Source: Halosimplex aquaticum
GTDB taxonomy: Archaea > Halobacteriota > Halobacteria > Halobacteriales > Haloarculaceae
Assembly: GCF_028747785.1 (NCBI RefSeq)
Contig: NZ_CP118158.1
Span: forward strand, 3,100,001 to 3,164,000
DNA: 64,000 bases
Reading direction: 5' to 3'
The position numbers and the translations under genes are program-made. Positions 52,596 through 60,471 of the stretch are shown one piece after another (position 1 is the stretch's first letter; each line of letters begins with the position of its first letter). Under the pieces are notes generated by a model. That model was given only the letters and a program-made list of their open reading frames with translations, was not told the DNA's origin and made no database searches.

Positions 52596-53573
52596 TCACC
52601 CGAGGACGCCGAGTTCGGCGAGCAGGATCAGCCCGGTGACGATCGGGAGACAGCCGAGGATCGTGAGGAACACCACGGTACCGACGTAGTCAGCGGTCGA
52701 GACGGGCGCCCCAGCGTCGTCCGCGAACTCCAGAGAGAGGACGAGCGGCGTCACCGCGGCGGGGCCGGCCGCGAGGACGACGAAGGCGGCGGTCACCGTC
52801 GGGTCGCCGACGTTCACCAGCAGGGCGACCGCGAGTGCGACGACCGGCGCGACGAACAGCTTCAGCCCGACGGTCGGGAGCGTCTCCCGCACCGTCGCGG
52901 ACAGGTCCATCGACTCGACCTGCAGCCCGAGGATCAGGAGGAAGACGGGGATCGAGGCGTTGCCGAGCAGCCGGAGCGTCTCCATCGCGGTCCCGTCCTC
53001 CGGCGGGACGACGCCGAGACCGGTCACCAGGCCGGCGGCGACCAGCGCCCAGACGACCGGTTGCCGGAGGACGCGCCTGAGTCCGTCGACGTACGCCTCC
53101 TCGTCACCGCCGGTCGAGAGGAGGTAGATCCCGAGGGTGTGCAGGAGGACGTTCTGCACGAGGACGAACAGCACCGCGGTCGAGCGGCCGATAGCCCCGA
53201 AGGCGAACGATGTGACGGGGATGCCGAAGTTCCCGGCGTTCGGGACGGCGGCGGCCATCGCCGCGCCGAAGGCGACTGGCCCGTCCTGCCCCCGGAGCCG
53301 ACCCATGCCGAGCGCGAGCGCGCCCATCGCGAACGTGAACACGACCATCGCGGCGACGGCGGCGGTGACGGTCCCGAGGTCGGCGGTGAGCGTCACGAGC
53401 GTCTCGAAGACCAGCGCCGGCAGGAGCACGTAGATGGCGGCGGCGCTCAGCCCGTCCGTGTCGACCTCGCGGACGCGGCCGAGGAGGTACCCCACGAACG
53501 CGATCGAGAGCGGCGGCGCGACGGAAGAGAGGAATATCGACGGGAGCGAGCCGATCGCGTCGAGTGCCTGCAC
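52596..53573 (-). CDS. AEC family transporter (auxin efflux carrier fold)
   Basis: 325 aa with about ten hydrophobic segments in two inverted halves. Typical blocks: APPLSIAFVGYLLGRV, ALVFETLVTLT, GAAMAAAVPNAGNFGIPVTSFAFG (the unwound NxGxxGxP motif), and the late PAAVTPLVLSLEF. Transports organic anions or amino acids in bacteria; substrate here unknown. GTG 53573 (MQALDAIGSLPSIFLSS) is chosen because the longer frame adds an Arg-rich stretch. Divergent from the MATE gene. Confidence 0.88.
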   Translation of the reverse strand: MQALDAIGSLPSIFLSSVAPPLSIAFVGYLLGRVREVDTDGLSAAAIYVLLPALVFETLVTLTADLGTVTAAVAAMVVFTFAMGALALGMGRLRGQDGPVAFGAAMAAAVPNAGNFGIPVTSFAFGAIGRSTAVLFVLVQNVLLHTLGIYLLSTGGDEEAYVDGLRRVLRQPVVWALVAAGLVTGLGVVPPEDGTAMETLRLLGNASIPVFLLILGLQVESMDLSATVRETLPTVGLKLFVAPVVALAVALLVNVGDPTVTAAFVVLAAGPAAVTPLVLSLEFADDAGAPVSTADYVGTVVFLTILGCLPIVTGLILLAELGVLG

Positions 53574-53775
53574 GGTATCGGCTACGGGAACGCGATCGCT
53601 CCGGAAAATCCTGACGACTTGGGCCCGCGCGTCGCCACGTTCGCGGGCCGTCGCCGGTCGTCGTGCGGACCGGAGACCGGCCGGCAGCGACCGGTCTGTC
53701 ACGAGCCTGCACACCCCAACCGGAGCGTCCGACCGGAGTCTAAACGGTTTTCACCGTCCGGACGAAACCCGGGTC

Positions 53776-55221
53776 GTGGTGTCCTGGTCCCGATACAACC
53801 CCGTTCGAGCGCTCCTCCTCGCAGTAGGGACGCTCGTCGCGCGTTTCGGTATCATCGACCGGGAGCGCGTCGAGCGGGCGACGGACCTGTCGTGGCCGCG
53901 CATCGTCACCGGCCTCGCGCGGATGTCCCGCTCGACGGCGGACGTCGCGATGGTCGGCATCGCGCTCGGCCCGGCGGCCATCGCCGGCGTCGGCTTCGCC
54001 AGCCCCTTCTGGGGCCTGGCGTTCTCGCTGGGCGGCGGCGTCGCCGGCGGGACCATCGGTCTCGTCTCACAGCGGTTCGGTGCCGACGCCTACGAGGAAC
54101 TCGCCCTCTCGGTCAAGGTCAGCGCCCTCCTCACCGTCGCGATCACCGCGCCGCTCGTCGGTATCTACGCCCTGTTCGCGGAACCGCTGATCGCCCTCAT
54201 CGGGTCGGGCGACGAAGCGATCCGCTTCGGTGCGGACTACCTCCGGGTGGTCGCGATCGGCGTCCCCTTCGCCGCGCTGAACCTCATCGGCAGCCGCACG
54301 CTCGTCGGCGCCGACGACGCGTGGACGCCGATGATCCTCCGCGGTGGCGGCGCCGTCGTCAACATCGTCCTCAACGCGGTGCTCATCTTCGGCCTCGGCT
54401 GGGGTGCCGCCGGTGCGGCCATCGGGACGGCGCTGTCGAACGTGCTCGTGACGGTCGCGTTCGGCGTCGGCCTCGCCCGCGGCGGCCTCCCCGGCATCGG
54501 CGAGTTCCCGGTGCAGGTGCCGCTGTCGGGTCCCCACCTGGACCGCTCGCTGTTCGGCGACCTCGTGGAGATGGCGACGCCGCTGATCGGGACGAACCTC
54601 GCCCGCAGCGGCGGGCAGTTCCCGAAACTGTACATCGTCGGGCTGTTCGGTCCGAACGTCGTCGCCGCGTACGTCGTCGCGATGCGGGTGCGCGCGCTGA
54701 TGGACACGCCCAACTGGGGCTTCAGCATGGCCTCCTCGTCCCTCGTCGGCCAGGCGCTCGGCCAGGACGACGAGGACGACGCCGGCGCGTGGGCCCACGA
54801 CATCGTCCGCTTCTCCGTCGCCGTCTACGCCATCATCGCGGTCGGCGTGTTCGCCCTCGCGCGACCGATCGGGCAGGTGTTCGTCGACGACCCCGCGATC
54901 CTCCCGACGGTCGTCACCTTCATCCGCGTCGCCTGCTTCGGCGTCCTCTTCAGCGGCGTCTACGGCGGGTCGACCGGGCCGTTGCGCGCCAGCGGCGACA
55001 CCCGCTGGCCGCTGTACGCCCAGCTCACGGGACTGTACGTGTTCGCGCTCCCGATCGCCTACGTCGGCGTCGCGGTCCCCGAGATCGGCCAGACCGCGCT
55101 GTACGCCGCCGTCCTCGCCGAGATGGCGATTCCGGCCTGCATCACCTACTACCGCTACCGTTCGGGTACCTGGAAGATCGTGAGTCGCGACTACCGGCCC
55201 GACGCGACCCCGGGCGACTGA
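53776..55221 (+). CDS. MATE family efflux transporter
   Basis: 481 aa with 12 membrane segments in two homologous halves, each opening with the family pattern (MSRSTADVAMVGIALGPAAIAGVGFASP; ATPLIGTNLARSGGQFPKLYIVG). It exports cationic or other toxic compounds using a Na+ or H+ gradient. The start is uncertain: GTG 53776 or the adjacent GTG 53779 (VSWSRYNP); a ggtttt box at 53744-53750 fits either. It faces the AEC gene with about 200 bp between. Confidence 0.9.
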   Translation: MVSWSRYNPVRALLLAVGTLVARFGIIDRERVERATDLSWPRIVTGLARMSRSTADVAMVGIALGPAAIAGVGFASPFWGLAFSLGGGVAGGTIGLVSQRFGADAYEELALSVKVSALLTVAITAPLVGIYALFAEPLIALIGSGDEAIRFGADYLRVVAIGVPFAALNLIGSRTLVGADDAWTPMILRGGGAVVNIVLNAVLIFGLGWGAAGAAIGTALSNVLVTVAFGVGLARGGLPGIGEFPVQVPLSGPHLDRSLFGDLVEMATPLIGTNLARSGGQFPKLYIVGLFGPNVVAAYVVAMRVRALMDTPNWGFSMASSSLVGQALGQDDEDDAGAWAHDIVRFSVAVYAIIAVGVFALARPIGQVFVDDPAILPTVVTFIRVACFGVLFSGVYGGSTGPLRASGDTRWPLYAQLTGLYVFALPIAYVGVAVPEIGQTALYAAVLAEMAIPACITYYRYRSGTWKIVSRDYRPDATPGD

Positions 55222-55383
55222 GCGCTCGGTCGGAGCCACCGCCGGACCGAGACCGGCCTGCGGCTGGCGCTCGGAGCGGAGTACTACCGCTACGGCCTGT
55301 ACGTCAACCCGGCGGACTGAGGGCGTCTCGGGGCCGAAGCCGCCCCGATCCGCCGGCGCCGTTGCGTCCGGATTCCGGCCCGG

Positions 55384-56025
55384 TCAGTTCGCGCCGGCCC
55401 ACTTGACGGCGTTGCGCAGCAGCGCGACGAACGAGTCGTGTTCGAGCGCCTCGTCGGTGTGGCCGAGCGAGATGTAGGCGACGCGACCCGCGGAGTCGTT
55501 GGTCCAGACGACCGGGTAGTCGTCGAGGTCGGGGTGGTCCATCCGCGCGAGGACCTGCAGGTCGTCGTCCCACTCGACCTGGTAGGGCTCGTCGAAGACG
55601 GAGAAGTCATCGACGCCCTCGGTGATCGGGTGGTCGGCGACGACGTCGACGCCGAACTCCGAGTCCTCTGGGTGCGTGAGGAAGTGTCCGCCGATCAGTT
55701 CGCGCAGTTCCGGGAACGGCTCGTCCATGTGGTCGATCACCTCGTCGGGGTCTTCCGGCGCGATCGAGGTCAGGTCGGACGCGCAGTGGACGCCGACGTA
55801 GCCGCCGCCGGCCTCGACGTGCCCGAGCAGGGCGTCGAGCTGCTCGTCGGTGAGCGTCGAGTCGGTCAGGTAGTCGACGAGCACGTCGTACTCGCCGGTG
55901 AGCGCGTCGCGGTCGTCCGTCACTGTCAGGTCGTAGCCCTCCAGAGCGGCCGCGAACTGCGGGCGCTTGTCGTCGATAGCGTGGAACGGGAAGGTGTTCT
56001 CCCCGAGCACGAGGATCCGTGTCAT
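55384..56025 (-). CDS. ThuA domain protein
   Basis: 213 aa with the class I glutamine-amidotransferase-like fold of trehalose-utilisation protein ThuA. Blocks: RILVLGENTFPFHAIDDKRPQFAAAL, YDVLVDYLTDSTLTDEQLDALLGHVEAGGGYVGVHCASD (with the expected HCASD nucleophile-elbow position), and VWTNDSAGRVAYISLGHTDEAL. Related proteins act in disaccharide use and keto-glycoside metabolism. ATG 56025. Monocistronic. Confidence 0.9.
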   Translation of the reverse strand: MTRILVLGENTFPFHAIDDKRPQFAAALEGYDLTVTDDRDALTGEYDVLVDYLTDSTLTDEQLDALLGHVEAGGGYVGVHCASDLTSIAPEDPDEVIDHMDEPFPELRELIGGHFLTHPEDSEFGVDVVADHPITEGVDDFSVFDEPYQVEWDDDLQVLARMDHPDLDDYPVVWTNDSAGRVAYISLGHTDEALEHDSFVALLRNAVKWAGAN

Positions 56026-56130
56026 GCCCGATGGGTCGACCGTCTGCCGGATAGCTCCACCGGTCGCGGAAGTGGCGGCTGATACGCGTTCACACTGGAC
56101 GTATGCCCTGCCATCACGTACCGGGTAAAC

Positions 56131-56138
56131 AATTATTA
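56131..56138 (+). promoter_or_regulatory. TATA box for the small zinc-finger gene
   Basis: The motif aattatta lies about 29 bp upstream of the ATG at 56164, leaderless spacing. Confidence 0.6.
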
Positions 56139-56163
56139 AGGTCGGCCTCCACTGTGAATATGT

Positions 56164-56292
56164 ATGGCAACACGCCAGTCCGCGTCGGAGCCGACTCCGA
56201 CATATCACACGTGCAGCTGTGGGAAACAGTTCGAAACCACAGAGGAGCTTCTCGAGCACGCGCGGGAATCACACGGGCTGAGCGTATTCTGA
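56164..56292 (+). CDS. 42-aa zinc-finger protein
   Basis: The product is MATRQSASEPTPTYHT then CSCGKQFETTEELLEHARESH and GLSVF. The CxC ... HxxxxH arrangement with a helix of Glu/Leu between gives a C2H2-like finger; the spacing resembles eukaryotic-type fingers with a shortened first knuckle. Very small zinc-finger proteins are abundant in haloarchaea and some affect biofilm and stress behaviour. A TATA box at correct spacing strongly supports expression. Partner or DNA target unknown. Confidence 0.8.
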   Translation: MATRQSASEPTPTYHTCSCGKQFETTEELLEHARESHGLSVF

Positions 56293-56324
56293 GTCGGCGC
56301 GCCGGTTCGGGCTGGGCCGGCGCG

Positions 56325-56591
56325 TCAGTAGATCCTGACCTGGAACTGTTCGTAGCCGCCGTGAGAGAGTTCTAACGAGCCGACCCACCAGTTCCACCGC
56401 TCGACGAGGCTGTGGTCGTCGGGCGCGTCGTCGAGGTTGTCCAGCACCGTCTCGGCGTCCAGTTCGAACCCCAGGTCCTCCTCCACGAACCCCGAGTCCG
56501 CCAGGTCGCGGGCCTGCCGGGCGACGACGCGGCGCGCGTCGGCGTCGCCCTCGAAGCGTTCGAGCTCCCGTTCCAACCGTTCCCGGTTCAC
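56325..56591 (-). CDS. Small haloarchaeal protein, unknown function (88 aa)
   Basis: From GTG 56591: MNRERLERELERFEGDADARRVVARQARDLADSGFVEEDLG and a C-terminal WNWWVGSLELSHGGYEQFQVRIY. The first half is helical and charged, the second is aromatic and beta-like. No family is recognised. The frame continues upstream but reads the R2 repeat as Arg/Gly-rich sequence, so the GTG start is preferred; a weak gatttcaa box lies about 27 bp upstream. Confidence 0.7.
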   Translation of the reverse strand: MNRERLERELERFEGDADARRVVARQARDLADSGFVEEDLGFELDAETVLDNLDDAPDDHSLVERWNWWVGSLELSHGGYEQFQVRIY

Positions 56592-56629
56592 ACCCGAGGA
56601 ATCGACGCCGAATCCCTTGAAATCACCAC

Positions 56630-56743
56630 CATCTTTTTCGCCGCGCGCGCGCCCCCGGGCCAAAAACATGGGTGAAAAAGGCCGAATCCTCGCTCCGCTC
56701 GGATTCGGTGAACCGCCTCGCTTCGCTCGGCGGATGCTCATTC
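56630..56743 (+). repeat. Dispersed element R2, copy 2
   Basis: Begins ccatcttttt, passes a GC palindrome, then the 26-base core at 56661-56686, then palindromes tcctcgctccgctcgga and cctcgcttcgctcggcgg, ending tgctca. Matches copies at 19015-19202 (inverted) and 57780-57925. Confidence 0.75.
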
Positions 56744-56848
56744 CAGCCAGGCGTCTTCGATCCGGACCGTCCCGCGAGTACCGTCCCACTCGGTCTCGTA
56801 GTCGAGGCGGATCGCCCGGTCCATGTGCGGCCCGTCGGTCCCCAGCGT
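56738..56848 (-). pseudogene. Orphan 3' fragment of a Dph6-like gene
   Basis: Encodes TDGPHMDRAIRLDYETEW and GTRGTVRIEDAWLE plus stop, identical at protein level to the last 34 residues of the intact-sized gene at 57011. There is no start or upstream catalytic part. Eight of nine base differences from the neighbour are silent third-position changes, so the fragment derives from a functional relative rather than a fresh duplication. Upstream of it the sequence becomes repeat-like. Confidence 0.85.
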
Positions 56849-57010
56849 CTCAGAACCACCTTTTTCAGCGTCGGGTATCCTCGGCCGCCTTCGGCGGCCT
56901 GCGGGTACCGCTCCTCGAAAAATCTGGACCAAAAAGGCGCTCGCTCACCCCGTTCGCTCGCGTGAATCGCGCCGCGAAGCGGCGCGAACGTTCGTCTCAA
57001 TAATGACCGT

Positions 57011-57746
57011 TCACTCCAGCCAGGCGTCCTCGATCCGCACCGTGCCGCGCGTGCCGTCCCACTCGGTCTCGTAGTCCAGTCGGATCGCCCGGTCCATGTG
57101 CGGCCCGTCGGTCACCAGCGTCTCGAACTCGCCGCCCTCACCGAGGATGTGGACGCCGTATCGCTCGTTCAGGGACTCCAGTTCGTCCAGCGCGTCGGCG
57201 TCGAGCCGGCGGCCGAGCCACGACTCGTCGAGGCCGCCCGCGGCGACGCGGATGATCCGGATCTCGAAGCCCGCGTCGAGCATCGCGTCGGCGAGGTCGC
57301 GCGGCTCGCGCTGCCAGAGCGGGGCGAACACGTCGGCGTCGAGCCGGTCGGCCATCGCCTCGATGCGCGAGGTCTGGTACTCACTCTCGACGGCGCCGGC
57401 GGTGACGCCCGCGAGGCCGCCGGGAAGCTCGTCGGCGAGTTCGTCGAGCGCCGCTTCGAGCGGTTCGAGTTCCGCGTCGCCCTGCGCGCCGGAGTCGACC
57501 GTCTCGCTCGCCGCGAAGTCGTCGGGCTCGACCTCGACGAGCGGGATCCCGACGCTCTCGGCGGCGAGCCCCGCCAGCCGCGTCGCCGGGACGTGGTACA
57601 TGTACGAGTCGCCCTCGGGGTGGACCGTCACGAGGCGCTCGACGGGTAGCCCGCGTTCGAGCGCGCGGTACAGCGCCCACGAGGAGTCCTTCCCCCCCCG
57701 AGAAGAGCGCGACCCAGCCCCCCGCGTCGCCGGCGTCGTCTGTCAT
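57011..57746 (-). CDS. Dph6-like ATP pyrophosphatase / diphthine-ammonia ligase family (apparent frameshift)
   Basis: The ORF from ATG 57746 gives MTDDAGDAGGWVALFSGG and then breaks; the second frame (57011-57631) gives the rest, ending RIRIEDAWLE-like. Removing one C from the eight-C run at 57692-57699 joins them into 244 aa and restores the PP-loop SGGKDSSWALYRALERG, which binds ATP. Other family blocks: TVHPEGDSYMYHVP, GAVESEYQTSRIEAMADRLDADVFAPLWQRE and NERYGVHILGEGGEFETLV. Archaeal members probably amidate diphthine on elongation factor 2. Sequence error is the simplest explanation for the break. Confidence 0.87.
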
Positions 57747-57779
57747 ACCCACCGGTAGGCGCGCTCGCTCATTTACGCC

Positions 57780-57925
57780 CTTCCATCTTTTTCTCCGGGG
57801 GGTGTCCTCGGTCGCTGCGCTCCCTGCGGGCACCCCCCGGCCAAAAACATGGGTGAAAAAGGCCGAACTCGCGCTTCGCGCGAGTTCGGGGAACCGCGCG
57901 CCTGCGGCGCCGGATGCTCAACACG
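57780..57925 (+). repeat. Dispersed element R2, copy 3
   Basis: Begins ccatcttttt, GC palindrome ccggggggtg...caccccccgg, core at 57842-57867, then palindromes ctcgcgcttcgcgcgag and gcgcctgcggcgc, ending ggatgctca. The stem sequences differ from copies 1 and 2 while their pairing is kept. Confidence 0.75.
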
Positions 57926-57944
57926 ACCGGCAGAGTGAACAATC

Positions 57945-58013
57945 GCGGTGGCGCGCGCTGTCGCGGCGTTCGTGCCGCGACGGAGCCGCGCGAGGTCTTC
58001 GTGAACGGAGCAT
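57945..58013 (-). repeat. Partial copy of repeat R1
   Basis: The block cgcggtggcgcgcgctgtcg matches one end of R1 copy B (near 45832-45850) and is followed by a related palindrome and catctagtcg, which also occurs at the other end of copy B. The middle of R1 is missing. Confidence 0.5.
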
Positions 58014-59163
58014 CTAGTCGCTGCCCTCGCGCTGGTGAGCGAACTCCTGTTCGACGGTGGTGCCGCTGAAGTAGGCGGCGAAGCGGACGCCGGCGAGGCT
58101 CACGAGGACGCCGGCGAGGATGAACAGGGCGAGGCGGGCGCCCGGGGGGAGTGATCTCTGCGCCCTGGAAGGCGAGGGGGCCGACGTCGAACGCCGGGAT
58201 GTTCAGCGCCCTCTCCTTCTCGGCGAGTTCGAGGAAGTACGCGGAGAACCCGCGGACGACGAGGCCGACGGCGACGGCGCCGAAGGGGAGGTTGAGGTAG
58301 GCGCTGCGGACGCCCTCGCGGCGGATGAGTTCGTCGAGGAGGCGGCCGGTGCTGGCGGCGAGCGCGGCGCCGGTCAGCCAGGGGATGGCGTCGAAGGCGA
58401 AGCGGCTGGCGAGGACGAACGGGCCGACCCCCCCGGCCGCGGAGACGCCGATCACGCCGGCGAAGACGCCGACGAGCGAGAGGCCGGCGGCGACGACGTA
58501 GGTGACCAGGGCGACCTGGCCGGAGTACAGCGCCTCCTGTATCTGGCCGGGGAGCGCGGCGAGGTAGGCGTCGACGCCGAGGCCCTTGTAGAGGAGGAAC
58601 AGGCCGACGACGGCGACGATGGCGCCGGTGGCGACGCCGGGGCTCGTCACGGACCACAGGACCGGGTAGGCGATGAGCGCGACGCCGAGCGGGACGAGGA
58701 CGGTCTTGCGCAGTTCTTCGTCCGCGAGGAACTGCTTGAGGAGGTAGTACGTCGACTCGATGTCCCTGGCCTGGCGGACCACGACGCGGTCGACGGCGTC
58801 GACGGTCAGCCGCGACTCGACGATGGGGACGAGGCGCTCGTCCTCGGCGCTGTCGACGACGACGACGGCCGAGTCGGGGTCGTAGTCGTCGATGAGCCCC
58901 TCGACCTGGCGGGCGATGGCCCTGTCGGCACTGATGGTGTCGTCGGTGCCGGCCAGCACCGCCACGACCGTCTCGTCACCGCCGGTATCGAGGTCGCGCG
59001 CGACGCGGAGGGCTTCGAGCAGACAGTTGACCTGGCTGTCTTCCGGGTCCTCGACGCCGACGTCGACGACGAGGGACTCGACGGCGTCCCGGCCGACGAC
59101 CGGGGGGTCCGTTCCCGTCACGAGGTCGCCCGCGCGATCGATACAGACGACCAGCGTTGTCAC
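58014..59163 (-). CDS. DUF373 family membrane protein (apparent frameshift near the 3' end)
   Basis: The N-terminal 130 residues form a soluble domain (TTLVVCIDRAGDL...VESRLTVDAVDRVVVRQARDIESTYYLLKQFL), followed by six or more membrane segments. This is the DUF373 pattern, a conserved archaeal protein of unknown function. The open frame runs into Arg/Pro-rich antisense-like sequence after GAEITPPG. Deleting one G from the six-G run at 58144-58149 gives GARLALFILAGVLVSLAGVRFAAYF and EQEFAHQREGSD with a stop at 58014, total 382 aa. GTG 59163 start, with a ttttta box about 27 bp upstream. Confidence 0.87.
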
Positions 59164-59283
59164 AGTTCGAGGGAAGCGACCACGGGATAAAAATCCTCGC
59201 GACCGTTCGCGCCGGATCCGTCGCGTGCGGACCGCCGCAGGGCGGCCGGATCGCTCCGATGTATCGCCGCGTTCGGCCCGGGA

Positions 59284-60366
59284 CTACGACCCCGAGCGCT
59301 CGTCGCGGACGGTGTCGACGACGCCGCGGAGGTAGCCGACGGTGAACCCGCGGGCGCGGTGGCGCCAGTCCGTGTCGCCCTCCATCTCGGGGACGTGGTC
59401 GGGGACGACCACGCCGTCGAAACCGACCTCGTGGAGCGTCCGCACCGCCGCGACCGTGTCGAAGTTCCCCTCGTCGACGAACGTCTCGTGGAACTGCGGC
59501 ACCGTCCCCACGACGTCCCGGAAGTGGACGAACACGATGTCGTCGCGCTCGCCGAACGTCCGCAGGACCTCCGTCACGTCCTCGCCCATCTGCGAGAAAC
59601 AGCCGAGACAGAGTTTCAGGCCGTGGCTGTCGCTCGGAACGAGCTCCATCGCTTTCTCGAAGTTCTCGACGTTGCGGAACAGGCGGGGGATCCCCCCGAG
59701 CGATTCGAGGCTCGGCGGGTCGACCGGGTGCAGCGCCAACTCGACGCCCGCCTCCTCGGCGACGGGGAGGATCCGTTCGAGGAAGACCTCGTAGTTGTCC
59801 CAGAACTCCGCCTCGGTGTACTCGCGGTCGAGGCCCGGTGCGAGTTCGTGGGGGTCGTCGATCTCGTCGAGGTCGAACGCAGTGCCGACGGCGCCGCCGC
59901 GGATCTCCACGGGGTCGGTCCGCATCGGGACCACCCCGCGGGGGTTCCACTGGTAGCCCAGGATGGGGACGTCGGCCTCGCCGAGATTGCGGACCAGCCG
60001 TTCGATCTGGTCGAGTGCGTCCTCCTTGCCCTCGCGGTCGAACATGATGTCGCCGTACAGCGAGTAGGGCAGCGACTGGATGCCGGCCAGCCGGAGGCCG
60101 TGGGACTCGACCTGCTCGCGGGCGGCGACGAGCTCCTCGACGCTCGGGATCGAGTCGGGGCCGACGGCGACAGTGTGGGACGCCTCGCGGTCGTTGAACT
60201 CGTCGGGCTCCTCGTCGGTGTCGGCGTGGTCGACGAACACGTCGGTGGCGCCGAGCTGGCGGAGATACCGGAGCCGCTCGTCAGAGAGGTTCCGGCTGCG
60301 GACGCCGACGCGGACGTTCGCGCCGTCCCCGTCGGGCTCGTCGTCTCGCTCGCGTGGCTCGCTCAT
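59284..60366 (-). CDS. Mannonate dehydratase (UxuA) family protein
   Basis: 360 aa TIM-barrel metalloenzyme. Metal and substrate motifs: LALHPVDPPS, GLKLCLGCFSQMGEDV, IVFVHFRDVVGT, FHETFVDEGNFD and VVPDHVPEMEGDTDW. The family dehydrates D-mannonate to 2-keto-3-deoxygluconate in hexuronate catabolism; archaeal paralogues may act on related sugar acids. The first 20 residues are acidic. ATG 60366 with a gtatttt box about 27 bp upstream. It is away from the importer cluster at 1-8264, but could serve the same sugar-acid metabolism. Confidence 0.9.
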   Translation of the reverse strand: MSEPRERDDEPDGDGANVRVGVRSRNLSDERLRYLRQLGATDVFVDHADTDEEPDEFNDREASHTVAVGPDSIPSVEELVAAREQVESHGLRLAGIQSLPYSLYGDIMFDREGKEDALDQIERLVRNLGEADVPILGYQWNPRGVVPMRTDPVEIRGGAVGTAFDLDEIDDPHELAPGLDREYTEAEFWDNYEVFLERILPVAEEAGVELALHPVDPPSLESLGGIPRLFRNVENFEKAMELVPSDSHGLKLCLGCFSQMGEDVTEVLRTFGERDDIVFVHFRDVVGTVPQFHETFVDEGNFDTVAAVRTLHEVGFDGVVVPDHVPEMEGDTDWRHRARGFTVGYLRGVVDTVRDERSGS

Positions 60367-60471
60367 ACCCGGACGTGGACGGGACCGGCAAAATACTCAC
60401 CGGCCGCGGTCGAACTCGCTCGGATCGGCGCCGGTCGGATCGGCGTCGACGTGGCGGCGGGAGTCGAGTCG

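Larger units (their letters stand above)
56592..57010. other. Repeat-rich spacer with a gene fragment
   Basis: 419 bases holding R2 copy 2 (56630-56743), a fragment of the neighbouring Dph6-like gene (56738-56848), and further palindromic GC-rich DNA (56865-56995, with gccgccttcggcggc and gcgccgcgaagcggcgc hairpins). No complete gene is seen. Confidence 0.75.

Noticed and set aside
55222-55320. Short frame after the MATE gene reading ...LGAEYYRYGLYVNPAD and stop
   Set aside because: Protein-like but with no start, promoter or identifiable parent; could be a remnant, but evidence is too thin.
56865-56995. Possible insertion-sequence end near the gene fragment
   Set aside because: Palindromes are present but there is no transposase frame and no terminal inverted repeat with target duplication.
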